Positions 8,541-16,592 of a stretch of 34,098 bases of DNA are shown here, one piece after another. Origin of the DNA: Paraflavisolibacter caeni (GTDB taxonomy: Bacteria > Bacteroidota > Bacteroidia > Chitinophagales > Chitinophagaceae); contig NZ_JAOTIF010000041.1 of assembly GCF_025628885.1 (NCBI RefSeq), positions 1 through 34,098 on the forward strand, read 5' to 3'. Position 1 is the first letter of the stretch. Every line of letters starts with the position of its first letter. The notes beneath the pieces were generated by a model, which was not told the origin of the DNA, searched no databases, and saw only the letters and a list, made by a program, of their open reading frames with translations. The position numbers and the translations under genes are program-made.

Positions 8541-9605
8541 CTACCTGTGTCGTAATATAATGGTACTACTGTCCTTACGAATAACCTCCGTACTCAATAC
8601 AGTAGATAAAATAAATAATGCGTCGTCAAGGTTTGTGAGCAAAATGGGGCCTTCAATTTTTCGTTCTCCCAGAGCATCATCCTGTAGAATGATCTTCTTT
8701 CCAAAATTATCTTCCAGGTACGCTGCTATTTCATCAACAGTTGGATTGTTTAAAAGGAGCTTCTTTTCCTTCCAGGCTGTGTAATTCTCCGGAACAGCTG
8801 TCGTCCGGCTGAAATCATTCTCCTCAGGATTGTAAGTAACCACTTCTCCTGGTTTCATGATAATATCCTCATGGCTATTATCTTTAAAAGATAGTTTAAT
8901 CCGTCCCGTTTGTAACACCACCTCTGTTTTTCCCCTTCTTTGCCGAATATTAAAGGATGTACCCAACACCTCCACATCCAGGTCTTCCGTATGTACAATG
9001 AAATGATCGTGTGCTTTTACATTCATCGTATCTTGATTCAAATGCCGCACATCAAAGAAGGCTTCACCTTCCAGCCACACTTCCCGCTTCTTGCTTTTAT
9101 TCCAATCCTTATTATATTCGATCTTTGAGTGAGCATTCAGGACGATGCTCGAGCTGTCGGGCAACAAAACCTGCTTCAACTTTCCATATTCAGTTTGCAC
9201 AGCCAGTTTCTCCGCTTTATCACTTCTAAAGAACTGGGTTGCCAAAAACAAAGTCAAAGCCACTCCACCAAATACAGCTGCCACCCTCAGTAATTTACCA
9301 AACCTGCTGGTAAAAGGTTTCATCCTGACTACTTTTCCGCCCTCAGAGTTCAGTATAGCTTCAAGATGTCTATTCAAAGAACGTTGTACTAAGTCATCAC
9401 TCGGCAAATGCTCTGCAAACGAGATATTCAGCAATACCGCCCTGGCTTTTTCCACAGCTTCATTTTTATCTGGGCAGTTAGCTAAGAAGTCTTTCCAGAA
9501 AAGTTCCTTTTCTTCATTGGGCGCTATCACCCACTCCTGGAAAAAAGGATCACAGATAAAGTCCTCCGCTCTAAAATCTGTATATCTGTTACTAGAATTG
9601 GTCAT
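8541..9605 (-). CDS. FecR-family anti-sigma factor
   Basis: An inner-membrane anti-sigma factor that holds the cognate ECF sigma and releases it when the STN-bearing transporter is loaded. The protein has 354 residues: a cytoplasmic N-terminal segment (1-103), one transmembrane helix (about 104-126, LLRVAAVFGGVALTLFLATQ), a periplasmic FecR domain (about 131-235, including KQVLLPDSSSIVLNAHS, REVWLEGEAFFDV and LGTSFNI) and a C-terminal DUF4974-type STN-like domain (about 275-350). It lies between the sigma gene (68 bp upstream) and the SusC-like gene, the standard order for these transenvelope systems. The start is supported by the length of the N-terminal anti-sigma region. Confidence 0.95.
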   Translation of the reverse strand: MTNSSNRYTDFRAEDFICDPFFQEWVIAPNEEKELFWKDFLANCPDKNEAVEKARAVLLNISFAEHLPSDDLVQRSLNRHLEAILNSEGGKVVRMKPFTSRFGKLLRVAAVFGGVALTLFLATQFFRSDKAEKLAVQTEYGKLKQVLLPDSSSIVLNAHSKIEYNKDWNKSKKREVWLEGEAFFDVRHLNQDTMNVKAHDHFIVHTEDLDVEVLGTSFNIRQRRGKTEVVLQTGRIKLSFKDNSHEDIIMKPGEVVTYNPEENDFSRTTAVPENYTAWKEKKLLLNNPTVDEIAAYLEDNFGKKIILQDDALGERKIEGPILLTNLDDALFILSTVLSTEVIRKDSSTIILRHR

Positions 9606-9673
9606 TGATACTATTTAGTGTCAGGAAAGAAATATTTTACCCCACGGTGTTAAAAATATTTTTGAAAAACTTT

Positions 9674-10249
9674 TCAACCCCTCAATTCACCCATCCGAAG
9701 CAACGCAATTACCAACACCAATGGCAGCACCATATGCTCCTTCAAAGTCAACAGGCTCCTCGCCATGATCTTATAGGTCGCTTTCACCGATATATTTAAA
9801 ATGGTCGCAACATCTTCGTAGGAAAGACCTTCATAGAACCTCAAAAAGATAGCCTCCCGCTGTCTGGGCGTCAGCTCACCCAAAGCAGAATGAAGAGCTT
9901 GTTGCATTTCCCTATCCGTTTCTCTCTTGATGAGGAGATACTCAGAAGAAAATTCTGGCTCATCTTCAAACTCATTGCTCTGGACAGTTTTCCCGGCATT
10001 TTTCATTTTCCGGAAGAGTATAAAACGGAAAGAAGAATAGAAATAGCTGTTATAAGAATCAACCTCCAGCATTTTCTCCTTCTTACCCCAGATATCCATG
10101 AACATTTCCTGTATGCAATCCTCTATGAGCGTTTCATCCACGGTAAACTTCCTGCCGTAATTAAATAGTTTTTTGAAATAGCCAATATAAATGCGGGAAT
10201 AGGCTTCTTGATCACCATCAATAATATGTTGCCAGGTTTGTTTATCCAT
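9674..10249 (-). CDS. ECF RNA polymerase sigma-70 factor
   Basis: An extracytoplasmic-function sigma factor expected to direct transcription of the downstream susCD-esterase operon when released by FecR. The frame opens at 10294, but the ATG at 10249 (MDKQTWQH) gives the usual ECF start; the extra upstream residues MKVAYKTTFVLQPID are not family-like. About 191 residues. Region 2 is seen in EAYSRIYIGYFKKLFNYG and LIEDCIQEMFMDIW; region 4 in LTPRQREAIFLRFYEGLSYEDVATILNISVKATYK. The family, length and neighbours match Bacteroidota glycan-utilisation sigma factors. Confidence 0.95.
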   Translation of the reverse strand: MDKQTWQHIIDGDQEAYSRIYIGYFKKLFNYGRKFTVDETLIEDCIQEMFMDIWGKKEKMLEVDSYNSYFYSSFRFILFRKMKNAGKTVQSNEFEDEPEFSSEYLLIKRETDREMQQALHSALGELTPRQREAIFLRFYEGLSYEDVATILNISVKATYKIMARSLLTLKEHMVLPLVLVIALLRMGELRG

Positions 10250-10291
10250 GTCGATCGGCTGAAGTACAAAAGTTGTTTTATAGGCTACTTT

Positions 10292-10299
10292 CAAAAATA
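10292..10299 (-). promoter_or_regulatory. Possible -7 box of the sigma gene
   Basis: The minus strand reads TATTTTTG, an exact TAnnTTTG match, 43 bp upstream of the chosen sigma start codon. No TTTG-type -33 box is visible at the right distance, so this is a weak call. Confidence 0.3.
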
Positions 10300-10333
10300 T
10301 TGTTATTTATCGGTAGTACCTTATTCATATAAT

Positions 10334-10361
10334 AAAAAAGTTGACATGAAACCATGTCAAC
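10334..10361 (-). terminator. Rho-independent terminator of the chromate operon
   Basis: GTTGACATG at 10340-10348 and CATGTCAAC at 10353-10361 form a perfect 9-bp stem with a 4-nt loop. On the minus strand the stem is followed directly by TTTTTT (10339-10334). It lies 34 bp after the alpha/beta-hydrolase stop and separates the chromate operon from the sigma-factor operon. Confidence 0.9.
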
Positions 10362-10395
10362 TAATGATTTATTTGAGTGAGATGCTCTATTTCCC

Positions 10396-11247
10396 TTAAC
10401 CTATTGCAGCGAAAAAACCAGTTGTTTTACTCACTACCTGCTGCATAGCATTAGGTAACACAGGCTTTGTCCAGGGATGCTTACGTCCAAACACATGATC
10501 TGAATCAACCAGAAAAAGTTCTGAATTGTTGCTGGCTTGGTGCAGTTCACGAGCTTTTGCAACAGGTACGGCTTCGTCATGTATGCCATGACAGATAAGA
10601 ATGGGAACTTTTAACTGTTTTACGGCTTCCAGAATCTGTAGCCGGTCTTTATTATTCTGGTAATCTTCATACAATTGGAAATATATAGGCATTTGCTGTT
10701 TTGTGCGACTATTGGTGATAAACTCCACGCCACTATTCTTCCATTTTTCTATTTTCTCTTTGTCCCAACTGCCCCAGGGCGTTTTGCATTCACTAACCGA
10801 TGCCCATGTGGCTACACCTTTTACGCGCTCTTCTTCTGCAGCTTTTAATAGCACAATACCTCCGCCCTTGCTATGCCCGATCAGGAACAATCGGTTGATA
10901 TCAATGGCAGCAGCATGGGGATTACTCCCATCTAAAGCCCAGTCAATAACTGCCTGCAAATCATACAGCTCTTTGGTATAGTTATTATTTCCATACGCCT
11001 CCAGGTCAACAAAATTTTCCGGGTCTGATGGCGTAGTTCCGTTATGAGAAAAATTGAACTTGATAAATGTAAAACCTGTTTCAGCAAATTGCCTGGCAAT
11101 CAGGTCGAAGTTTCCCCAGTCTTTAAAGCCATTAAAACCATGGGCATAAATGACCACCGGGTTGGGCTTTACTTCCTGGTAAAAGATATCAAGAGGTATA
11201 GGCTTTTGTTCAGATCCGGTAATCAGGATGTTTTTGGAAACCGTCAT
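10396..11247 (-). CDS. Cytoplasmic alpha/beta hydrolase
   Basis: A serine hydrolase of the alpha/beta fold, 283 residues, without a signal peptide. Visible elements: the oxyanion region VIYAHGFNGFKDWG, nucleophile elbow LIGHSKGGG (Ser126), acid residue in CHGIHDEAVP, and a C-terminal histidine in DSDHVFGRKHPW. It resembles dienelactone-hydrolase/acyl-peptidase-like enzymes. The substrate cannot be deduced. It is the last gene of the ChrB/AraC-ChrB-ChrA-aldo/keto reductase series, 25 bp after the reductase, and is followed by a strong terminator, so it is probably co-transcribed. A link to chromate resistance is only suggested by position. Confidence 0.85.
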   Translation of the reverse strand: MTVSKNILITGSEQKPIPLDIFYQEVKPNPVVIYAHGFNGFKDWGNFDLIARQFAETGFTFIKFNFSHNGTTPSDPENFVDLEAYGNNNYTKELYDLQAVIDWALDGSNPHAAAIDINRLFLIGHSKGGGIVLLKAAEEERVKGVATWASVSECKTPWGSWDKEKIEKWKNSGVEFITNSRTKQQMPIYFQLYEDYQNNKDRLQILEAVKQLKVPILICHGIHDEAVPVAKARELHQASNNSELFLVDSDHVFGRKHPWTKPVLPNAMQQVVSKTTGFFAAIG

Positions 11248-11272
11248 TGTGAGATCAATTGAATAAAAATGG

Positions 11273-12166
11273 CTATAACGTCTCTTTGGATGCTGCGTAA
11301 AGGTCGTACCAATCCTGCTTGTCCAGGTCTATGTTGAATGCGCCAGCAATATTCCGGATACGTTGTTCACTCTTCGTACCGATCAGAGGCAAGGCACCTA
11401 ACTTCACCAACCAAGCTACTGCTATGGACTCAATATCTACACCATACTTTGGACTGATCTCTTCCAGCTTTGCACGCACCCTTTTGGCTACAGGATCTGT
11501 TCCATTGGCAATTTGTCCGCTTGCTAATGGAGCAGATGCCAATGGGCGCATATAGCGCTGTTTGATATAATCTACTTGACCATTATCCAAAGCGGATGTA
11601 TTCAGTAGGTTTAATTCAATATGATTGGTCACTATAGGCATATTCAGGTACGAGGCCAGCAACTGGTGCTGGAAGACGGAAAAGTTGGCAACTCCGATGT
11701 TCTTTACCTTGCCAGACTCTTTTAATTGCCGTAAGGTCAACGCAGTTTCTTCGAGGTTGGCCACAGGGTCAAAATGGTTCAGGAGAAAAATATCAATATA
11801 ATCTGTCCTCAGCTTGCGCAATGATTGCTCAACACTCTTACGGATATGCGCACTTGAAGTATCATAATGTCTTACACGTACTTCTGGATGGTCAGAATGT
11901 GGAACCCTAAGCCCGCACTTGGTGAAAAGCACGATGTCTTCCCTCTTTACAGCCCTCTGGCTGATCAATTGGCCAAATAACTCTTCACACTGGTAGCCAC
12001 CATAAATATCTGCGTGGTCAAATGAATTGATGCCTAATTCAAGGCAAAGATTAACGATCTTCTCCATTTCTGACAACGAATTGTCGGCCTTATCATCCCA
12101 TCTATAGAAACCATATATAGCAGGTGAAACTTTCGGTCCTGCATCGCTGAGGTAAATTTTATCCAT
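11273..12166 (-). CDS. Aldo/keto reductase (copy 1, chromate operon)
   Basis: An NAD(P)H-dependent oxidoreductase of the aldo/keto reductase superfamily, about 297 residues. The frame opens further upstream, but the ATG at 12166 gives MDKIYLSDAGPK, matching the start of its paralogue at 21697. The catalytic tetrad is visible: D50 and Y55 in FDHADIYG, K83 in LFTKCG, H121 in LLNHFD. The C-terminal cofactor motif PLIGTKSEQRI is intact. By eye it is about three-quarters identical to the copy at 20786-21697. It lies 79 bp after chrA. A role in reducing chromate or repairing oxidised metabolites is inference; the substrate is unknown. Confidence 0.92.
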   Translation of the reverse strand: MDKIYLSDAGPKVSPAIYGFYRWDDKADNSLSEMEKIVNLCLELGINSFDHADIYGGYQCEELFGQLISQRAVKREDIVLFTKCGLRVPHSDHPEVRVRHYDTSSAHIRKSVEQSLRKLRTDYIDIFLLNHFDPVANLEETALTLRQLKESGKVKNIGVANFSVFQHQLLASYLNMPIVTNHIELNLLNTSALDNGQVDYIKQRYMRPLASAPLASGQIANGTDPVAKRVRAKLEEISPKYGVDIESIAVAWLVKLGALPLIGTKSEQRIRNIAGAFNIDLDKQDWYDLYAASKETL

Positions 12167-12245
12167 TTTTAAATACTTATTAACTACAATGATAAATATT
12201 AATAAGATGTAAAGATGAAAATCTACCCTTTTTAATTTCAACCAC

Positions 12246-13448
12246 TTACACCCACAACCTGATGATTAATCCAATAAGAGCCGCTACCAGGATCACCAAT
12301 GGTTCAGGGAGCTTTTTATACCGGAATAGAACAATAGCGGTAACAACACCTATCAGGACTGATGGAAAATCTATGAACTGTCTTTTAGCAAGAACGATCA
12401 CAGCACCGGCAATAGCTCCAATTGCCGCCGCCGTCACCCCGTCCACAAATGCCTTGATAGCGGGATGTTTCCCATACTTTTTGAAATAAGGCGCCGGAAG
12501 GATCGTAAATAAATAGCAAGGCAGAAAGGTGGCTAATGCAGCTACACAAGCTCCCGGCACACCTGCTACCAGATAACCGATAAAACCTACGGTTATCACC
12601 ACGGGACCAGGAGTAATCATAGCAACAGCAACCGCATCTAAAAACTGCTGCTCATTGAGCCATCCAAAATCTTTGACCACGCCCCCATACAAAAAAGGGA
12701 CAATTGCCAATCCACTGCCAAACACAAAGGCCCCGGCTTTAAAAAAGAACAAGGCAATTTGAGAAAGTTTGCCATCGAGCCAGAAAGTGCCGATGCCTAG
12801 CAAAACTGGAGATAAAAGAACAGAGTTGACTTGCGAGTTGAGCTTTGGACGGGTCCTGTAAAACCAGACGATAAAGCCAGCTAATAAGATCAACCAGATG
12901 TTCTCGTTTTCAGTAATAAATGTCGTGACGGCCAACACTAGAAATATGGCCCACAACAACCAATCCTTACCCAGGCTCTTGGAAGTCAGTTTATAACTTC
13001 CTATAGCAATAATGCCTATAACGGCAGCCCCTACGCCATAAAAGACTGCCTGCATCCAGGGCAATCCGTTGAATTGAATATAAGCAGCCCCCAATGCAAG
13101 CACGATAAAAAATGAAGGCAGGACAAATGCCAGCCCTGCCAGGGTAGCACCTAATATTCTATAATGAACATAACCAATATAGATACTCAACTGGGCAGCC
13201 AAAGGACCTGGCGCTAATTGCGATAAGGCCAAACCTTCTTTATAATCTTCTTCGCTGATCCACTTGCGATCGTCAACCAGATCCCGATGCATGTATCCCA
13301 CAAGAGCTACAGGACCACCAAATCCAATAGTGCCTAATTTCAAAAAATAAAGAACCAGTTGCCGCAGTGAATAAGGGTGAAGCCCCTCAGCAGCCGGTTC
13401 TTTTATAGAATAAGCAGTGGTTAATTGGTTATTTCTAAGCTGTTGCAT
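12246..13448 (-). CDS. chrA: ChrA chromate transporter (two CHR domains)
   Basis: An inner-membrane transporter of the CHR superfamily, which exports chromate. The long-chain form of about 400 residues carries two homologous CHR halves. The first begins LKLGTIGFGGPVALVGYM and includes LSQLAPGPLAAQLSIYIGY; the second has FGSGLAIVPFLYGGVV and MITPGPVVITVGFIGYL. About ten hydrophobic segments are visible. The frame opens at 13502, but I choose the ATG at 13448 (MQQLRNNQ), which overlaps the end of the ChrB-domain gene by 14 bp, a sign of translational coupling. Known of the family: ChrA with ChrB confers chromate resistance. Some CHR proteins may move sulfate or other anions, so chromate specificity rests on the ChrB neighbours. 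Confidence 0.93.
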   Translation of the reverse strand: MQQLRNNQLTTAYSIKEPAAEGLHPYSLRQLVLYFLKLGTIGFGGPVALVGYMHRDLVDDRKWISEEDYKEGLALSQLAPGPLAAQLSIYIGYVHYRILGATLAGLAFVLPSFFIVLALGAAYIQFNGLPWMQAVFYGVGAAVIGIIAIGSYKLTSKSLGKDWLLWAIFLVLAVTTFITENENIWLILLAGFIVWFYRTRPKLNSQVNSVLLSPVLLGIGTFWLDGKLSQIALFFFKAGAFVFGSGLAIVPFLYGGVVKDFGWLNEQQFLDAVAVAMITPGPVVITVGFIGYLVAGVPGACVAALATFLPCYLFTILPAPYFKKYGKHPAIKAFVDGVTAAAIGAIAGAVIVLAKRQFIDFPSVLIGVVTAIVLFRYKKLPEPLVILVAALIGLIIRLWV

Positions 13449-13887
13449 TCCATGTATGTTTTTCGTGAGGAACATATTTCGCCCAACTGTACAGCGCATC
13501 ATACAGTTTCATCCCTACTTCCAGTTGCTCATGATCGTCAGCATAATTGTAGGATAGACCTGCCGATATGGCCCACAAGCCTGCAGCCTGCGGTGCCAGG
13601 TCAAAGCGGTCTGTATCTGCTCCACGCACAATATCAGCCAATCGATAAAGTGCAGGATCATTTAAATCATGCTTCTTGATGAAATAATCAAAAGAACACT
13701 GATCACCATAATGTGAGTATTCAGCTCCGGGAATGTCGTAAGGAATAGCGCCGATTCTTTTAGCCTCATTGAATACGATCTCTTTAGGCACATATATAAA
13801 TTCGGCATCAGGGTCTATAAAACGCTTGATCAGCCAGGGACAGGCAATACGGTCTATTTTGGGCCGTTCTCTTGTGATCCATTTCAT
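13435..13887 (-). CDS. Stand-alone ChrB-domain chromate resistance protein
   Basis: A 150-residue protein consisting only of the ChrB C-terminal (chromate resistance) domain: MKWITRERPKIDRIACPWLI, HYGDQCSFDYF, IVRGADTDR, GLWAISAGLSYNY and LYDALYSWAK. In proteobacteria the ChrB family is a chromate-responsive activity linked to ChrA expression and function. No DNA-binding domain is present here. Over its first ~147 residues it aligns without gaps to the N-terminal part of the AraC fusion next door; I count about 100 identities, roughly two thirds. Cys16 and Cys64 are conserved in both. It lies 54 bp after the fusion gene and overlaps chrA by 14 bp. Whether it is a sensor, a reductase or a ChrA partner is unknown. 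Confidence 0.9.
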   Translation of the reverse strand: MKWITRERPKIDRIACPWLIKRFIDPDAEFIYVPKEIVFNEAKRIGAIPYDIPGAEYSHYGDQCSFDYFIKKHDLNDPALYRLADIVRGADTDRFDLAPQAAGLWAISAGLSYNYADDHEQLEVGMKLYDALYSWAKYVPHEKHTWNATA

Positions 13888-13941
13888 ATGATGAAATTTG
13901 GCACAAGGTTAGAAAATAAGACGGCATAAAATAGAAGGAAA

Positions 13942-14796
13942 TTAACCTTTTGTATCCTCTTTACCTTTCTCTAAACTTTTTTTATAAGCTGAAGGGTTCT
14001 GCCCAACCTGTGCTTTAAAGATCCTGGTAAAATGACTTTGATCCGAAAATCCGGTCAGATAGGCTATTTCAGTAAGAGAATAAGTGGTAGATTGCAACAA
14101 CTCGACCGCCTTTTGTATGCGCAACTTTCGAATGTATTCACCAAAAGAGAGGTTATCAAAATACTTGGAGAACTCTCTCGAGAGATAAGCAGGGTGTATA
14201 TCTAGGTCCTTTGACAGCCCTTTCAAAGTGATATTGGTATCAATCTGGTCCTGTATCATCTCTTTCAACTCTCTGGCCCATGCAGGCACTTTTCTGCCGG
14301 TTGACTTTTGATGTAAAAATTTGTGGAACACATCAACAAGCAAGTGCTCCACCGGGTTTTGTGTATGCTTTTCTTTTTGGAGATGCTTTGCCCAACTGTA
14401 TAAAGCATCATACAACATCATGCCCTTTTCCAAAAGTTGGTGGTCATTCTGGTAATTAAATGCAAGTCCTGCAGAAATAGCCCACAAACCTGATGATTGT
14501 GCAGCCAAATCATGTCTGTCTGTATCTGCACCCCTTACAATCACCGCCAGTGTATGAATGGCAGGATCCTTAATTTGATATTTGGAAACGAAGTAATCAA
14601 AAGTACACAGATCCTTATAGTGGGTAAATTCTACACCAGGAATATCGAAAGGTATAGCACCCAGTTCTTCAGCTTTTGCAATCACCTGGTCAAAGGGCAC
14701 ATAAATGATTTCTGCTTCATGGTCAATAAAACGCTTGATTAACCAAGGACATGCTATACGGTCAATTTTGGGATGCTCTCTCGTTATCCACTTCAT
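13942..14796 (-). CDS. ChrB-domain / AraC-family fusion regulator
   Basis: A 284-residue two-domain protein. Residues 1-147 form a ChrB chromate-resistance domain (MKWITREHPKIDRIACPWLI, IVRGADTDRHDL, LYDALYSWAK, with Cys16 and Cys64). Residues about 178-275 form an AraC-type double helix-turn-helix domain: LSKDLDIHPAYLSREFSKYF, then LTEIAYLTGFSDQSHFTRIF and VGQNPSAYKK. There is no frameshift or stop between them, and the same strand and frame run through. The natural reading is a one-component regulator sensing chromate or a related oxyanion through the ChrB domain and controlling the downstream chrB-chrA-reductase-hydrolase operon (inference). Start choice is supported by MKWITRE matching the paralogue's start. 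An alternative is that the ChrB domain senses another ligand. Confidence 0.9.
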   Translation of the reverse strand: MKWITREHPKIDRIACPWLIKRFIDHEAEIIYVPFDQVIAKAEELGAIPFDIPGVEFTHYKDLCTFDYFVSKYQIKDPAIHTLAVIVRGADTDRHDLAAQSSGLWAISAGLAFNYQNDHQLLEKGMMLYDALYSWAKHLQKEKHTQNPVEHLLVDVFHKFLHQKSTGRKVPAWARELKEMIQDQIDTNITLKGLSKDLDIHPAYLSREFSKYFDNLSFGEYIRKLRIQKAVELLQSTTYSLTEIAYLTGFSDQSHFTRIFKAQVGQNPSAYKKSLEKGKEDTKG

Positions 14797-14839
14797 GAAT
14801 GCAAAGACTAGTGAATGAAGATCATTACTGATTACCAGC

Positions 14840-14868
14840 CAAATCTACGCTTAACTTACTAAAAACAA
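14840..14868 (-). promoter_or_regulatory. Candidate promoter of the chromate operon
   Basis: The minus strand carries TAGATTTG at 14847-14840, an exact TAnnTTTG box, with TTG at 14868-14866 as a partial -33 box, 18 bp apart (slightly short of the usual 19-21). The predicted transcript would begin near 14833 and give a leader of about 36 nt before the ChrB/AraC fusion gene. Confidence 0.4.
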
Positions 14869-14883
14869 CATGGAGGCAAAGGA

Positions 14884-15186
14884 TTAGAGCTTTACAACGA
14901 TCTTCTCTGAAGGATCTGTAACTTTTACCTGTATATATTCTTTTCCTACATTTCGAACATGTAATACTACAGGCAATTTTTTCCAGGTTATTAATTTAAA
15001 TTCACCACGCTGGTTTGTTATTGCTTCCTCCTCGCCTTTTACAGTGTATAAGTAAATATCTGGCAAAGGCTTGCCGCTAACTTTATCTACAACAATACCA
15101 TTCAAAGTATAACTGTTCTTTACAGTATCTGGCTGTAAAAGCATGACTGGCAGAAGAAGCATACCTATTACACATTTCAGGATCAT
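14884..15186 (-). CDS. Small exported carboxypeptidase-like regulatory domain protein
   Basis: A 100-residue protein with an N-terminal hydrophobic segment (MILKCVIGMLLLPVMLLQ, probable signal peptide) followed by one beta-sandwich of the carboxypeptidase regulatory-like/CNA-B type: LNGIVVDKVSGKPLPDIYLYT, then TNQRGEFKL. Such domains occur at the N-termini of TonB-dependent receptors, but here it is free-standing. It follows the YeiH-like gene after 10 bp and so is probably its operon partner. The function is unknown; it may help assemble or bind something in the periplasm. Confidence 0.75.
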   Translation of the reverse strand: MILKCVIGMLLLPVMLLQPDTVKNSYTLNGIVVDKVSGKPLPDIYLYTVKGEEEAITNQRGEFKLITWKKLPVVLHVRNVGKEYIQVKVTDPSEKIVVKL

Positions 15187-15196
15187 ATCATTTTAT

Positions 15197-16489
15197 TTAA
15201 TGTTCACTTCCAAATAATAAAAACGCAACACCAAGTGTAATAAAAATATTAAACACTTGTGCTATTAGGAAAGCATATAAAGGTTTTCTGCTATTTTGTT
15301 GAAACAGATCCTTAAAATTAGTTTCCAACCCAATGCTGGTAAAGGCTAATGCAAACCACAGGCCCTGTAAGTTCTTTAAGCTATCTTTTACAGTTGCCGT
15401 AGTTTCAGGAGTAATAAAAAATGAAAACAAAAGTGAGGCAGCTATAAAGCCTAAAATAAACTTTGGAAAGCGTTCCCAGATTACTTTTAAAGTTGGCTTC
15501 TGCTCCTGATTCCCATTTTCAGAATGTTGGGTGTAGGTCCAGTACACAGAGATGGCAAAAGCGGCAATACCCAACAAAACGTTTTGAGAGAACTTCACAA
15601 TTGTACTGATCTTTAAAGCAATTTCTCCTACCAAAGTACCTGATGCTACCACCGCACCGGTTGTATCAATACTTCCGCCTAACCACGCTCCGGTTACAGT
15701 TTGTGGAAAATGAAAATGGTTGGCGATATAGGGCATGAAGATCATCATGGGAACAGCAGTAATGAGTACAATCGAAATAACATATGATAACTTCTTCGAA
15801 TCTCCCTTGATTGCGCCAGCCGTGGCAATAGCTGCAGATACGCCACAAATAGAAACTGCACTGGAGATCATCATACGCATTTCGTCATCAACTTTAAATT
15901 TTTTGCAAACCCAGAAAGCAAAATACCATACAGATAATACAACGATCAATGCCTGTATCAATCCTAATGAACCTGCTTTTAAAATGTCGCTAAAAAGCAC
16001 ACTAGTTCCCAAAAGAACCAATCCAATCTTAACAAATAACTCAGTAGAAAGTGCTTCACTTAGCCAGGCAGGAAGGCTAAATAGATTCCCGATAAGCAAA
16101 CCTATGGTCAAACTAAAAATCACAGCCTCAAGGTTAATAGATTTTACGATACCATTACCTGAAATAATTAAGGCAACAATAGTTAAAATATAGAGTATAG
16201 GAAATGCAAACAGAAATATTTGAATGCGCTTGCCTGTAAGCAAAGCACCCAAGACTGCGATACAAGCGACAAAAACGAACTGTAATCCAATAATAGTCAG
16301 GTTGCTTGCAGATAAAACTATTGTTGTTAACTCTGCGACGTTTTTCCAACCAAAAACAGGCACAGGTACAATGAAACCAAAAAGGGTGATTGCAATGATC
16401 AGAAAACCGATCAAAACAACCACCCAATCTTCCTGTATGGTTAACTTATGAATTGTTGATGAGGTGTTAAGTAAGTTGGTTGACGACAT
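15197..16489 (-). CDS. yeiH: YeiH/UPF0324-family putative sulfate exporter
   Basis: A polytopic inner-membrane protein of 430 residues with about ten to eleven hydrophobic segments. Family landmarks include LTIGLLIGN, LLGTSVLFSDILKAG, SICGVSAAIATAGAI and WLGGSIDTTGAVVASG, which place it in the conserved hypothetical 698/UPF0324 (YeiH) family. Members are annotated as putative sulfate exporters, on thin experimental evidence. The gene is 103 bp downstream of the DUF2490 gene and 10 bp upstream of the small carboxypeptidase-like gene. It lies beside a chromate (sulfate-analogue) operon and downstream of a TonB-dependent receptor, so a sulfur-compound theme is plausible but unproven. Confidence 0.88.
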   Translation of the reverse strand: MSSTNLLNTSSTIHKLTIQEDWVVVLIGFLIIAITLFGFIVPVPVFGWKNVAELTTIVLSASNLTIIGLQFVFVACIAVLGALLTGKRIQIFLFAFPILYILTIVALIISGNGIVKSINLEAVIFSLTIGLLIGNLFSLPAWLSEALSTELFVKIGLVLLGTSVLFSDILKAGSLGLIQALIVVLSVWYFAFWVCKKFKVDDEMRMMISSAVSICGVSAAIATAGAIKGDSKKLSYVISIVLITAVPMMIFMPYIANHFHFPQTVTGAWLGGSIDTTGAVVASGTLVGEIALKISTIVKFSQNVLLGIAAFAISVYWTYTQHSENGNQEQKPTLKVIWERFPKFILGFIAASLLFSFFITPETTATVKDSLKNLQGLWFALAFTSIGLETNFKDLFQQNSRKPLYAFLIAQVFNIFITLGVAFLLFGSEH

Positions 16490-16592
16490 ATTTATATGTT
16501 TGAAGTATTCGCCTTCTATTTCTTTTTGCCTTACACCACTCTCTTAATTAAAACATTTATCTCCTTATTTCATGATTGATGGTCATCAAATT

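Noticed and set aside
9145-9618. A 157-codon plus-strand frame
   Set aside because: Shadow of fecR, whose domains and neighbours are unambiguous.
9662-9677. TTGAAAA/TTTTCAA hairpin at the end of the sigma gene
   Set aside because: AT-only stem overlapping the stop codon, without a T tract; expected by chance in this AT-rich gap.
12176-12206. 8-bp inverted repeat CTTATTAA/TTAATAAG upstream of aldo/keto reductase copy 1
   Set aside because: It is entirely AT-rich apart from the outer base pair, so it is likely to occur by chance; not strong enough to call an operator or terminator.
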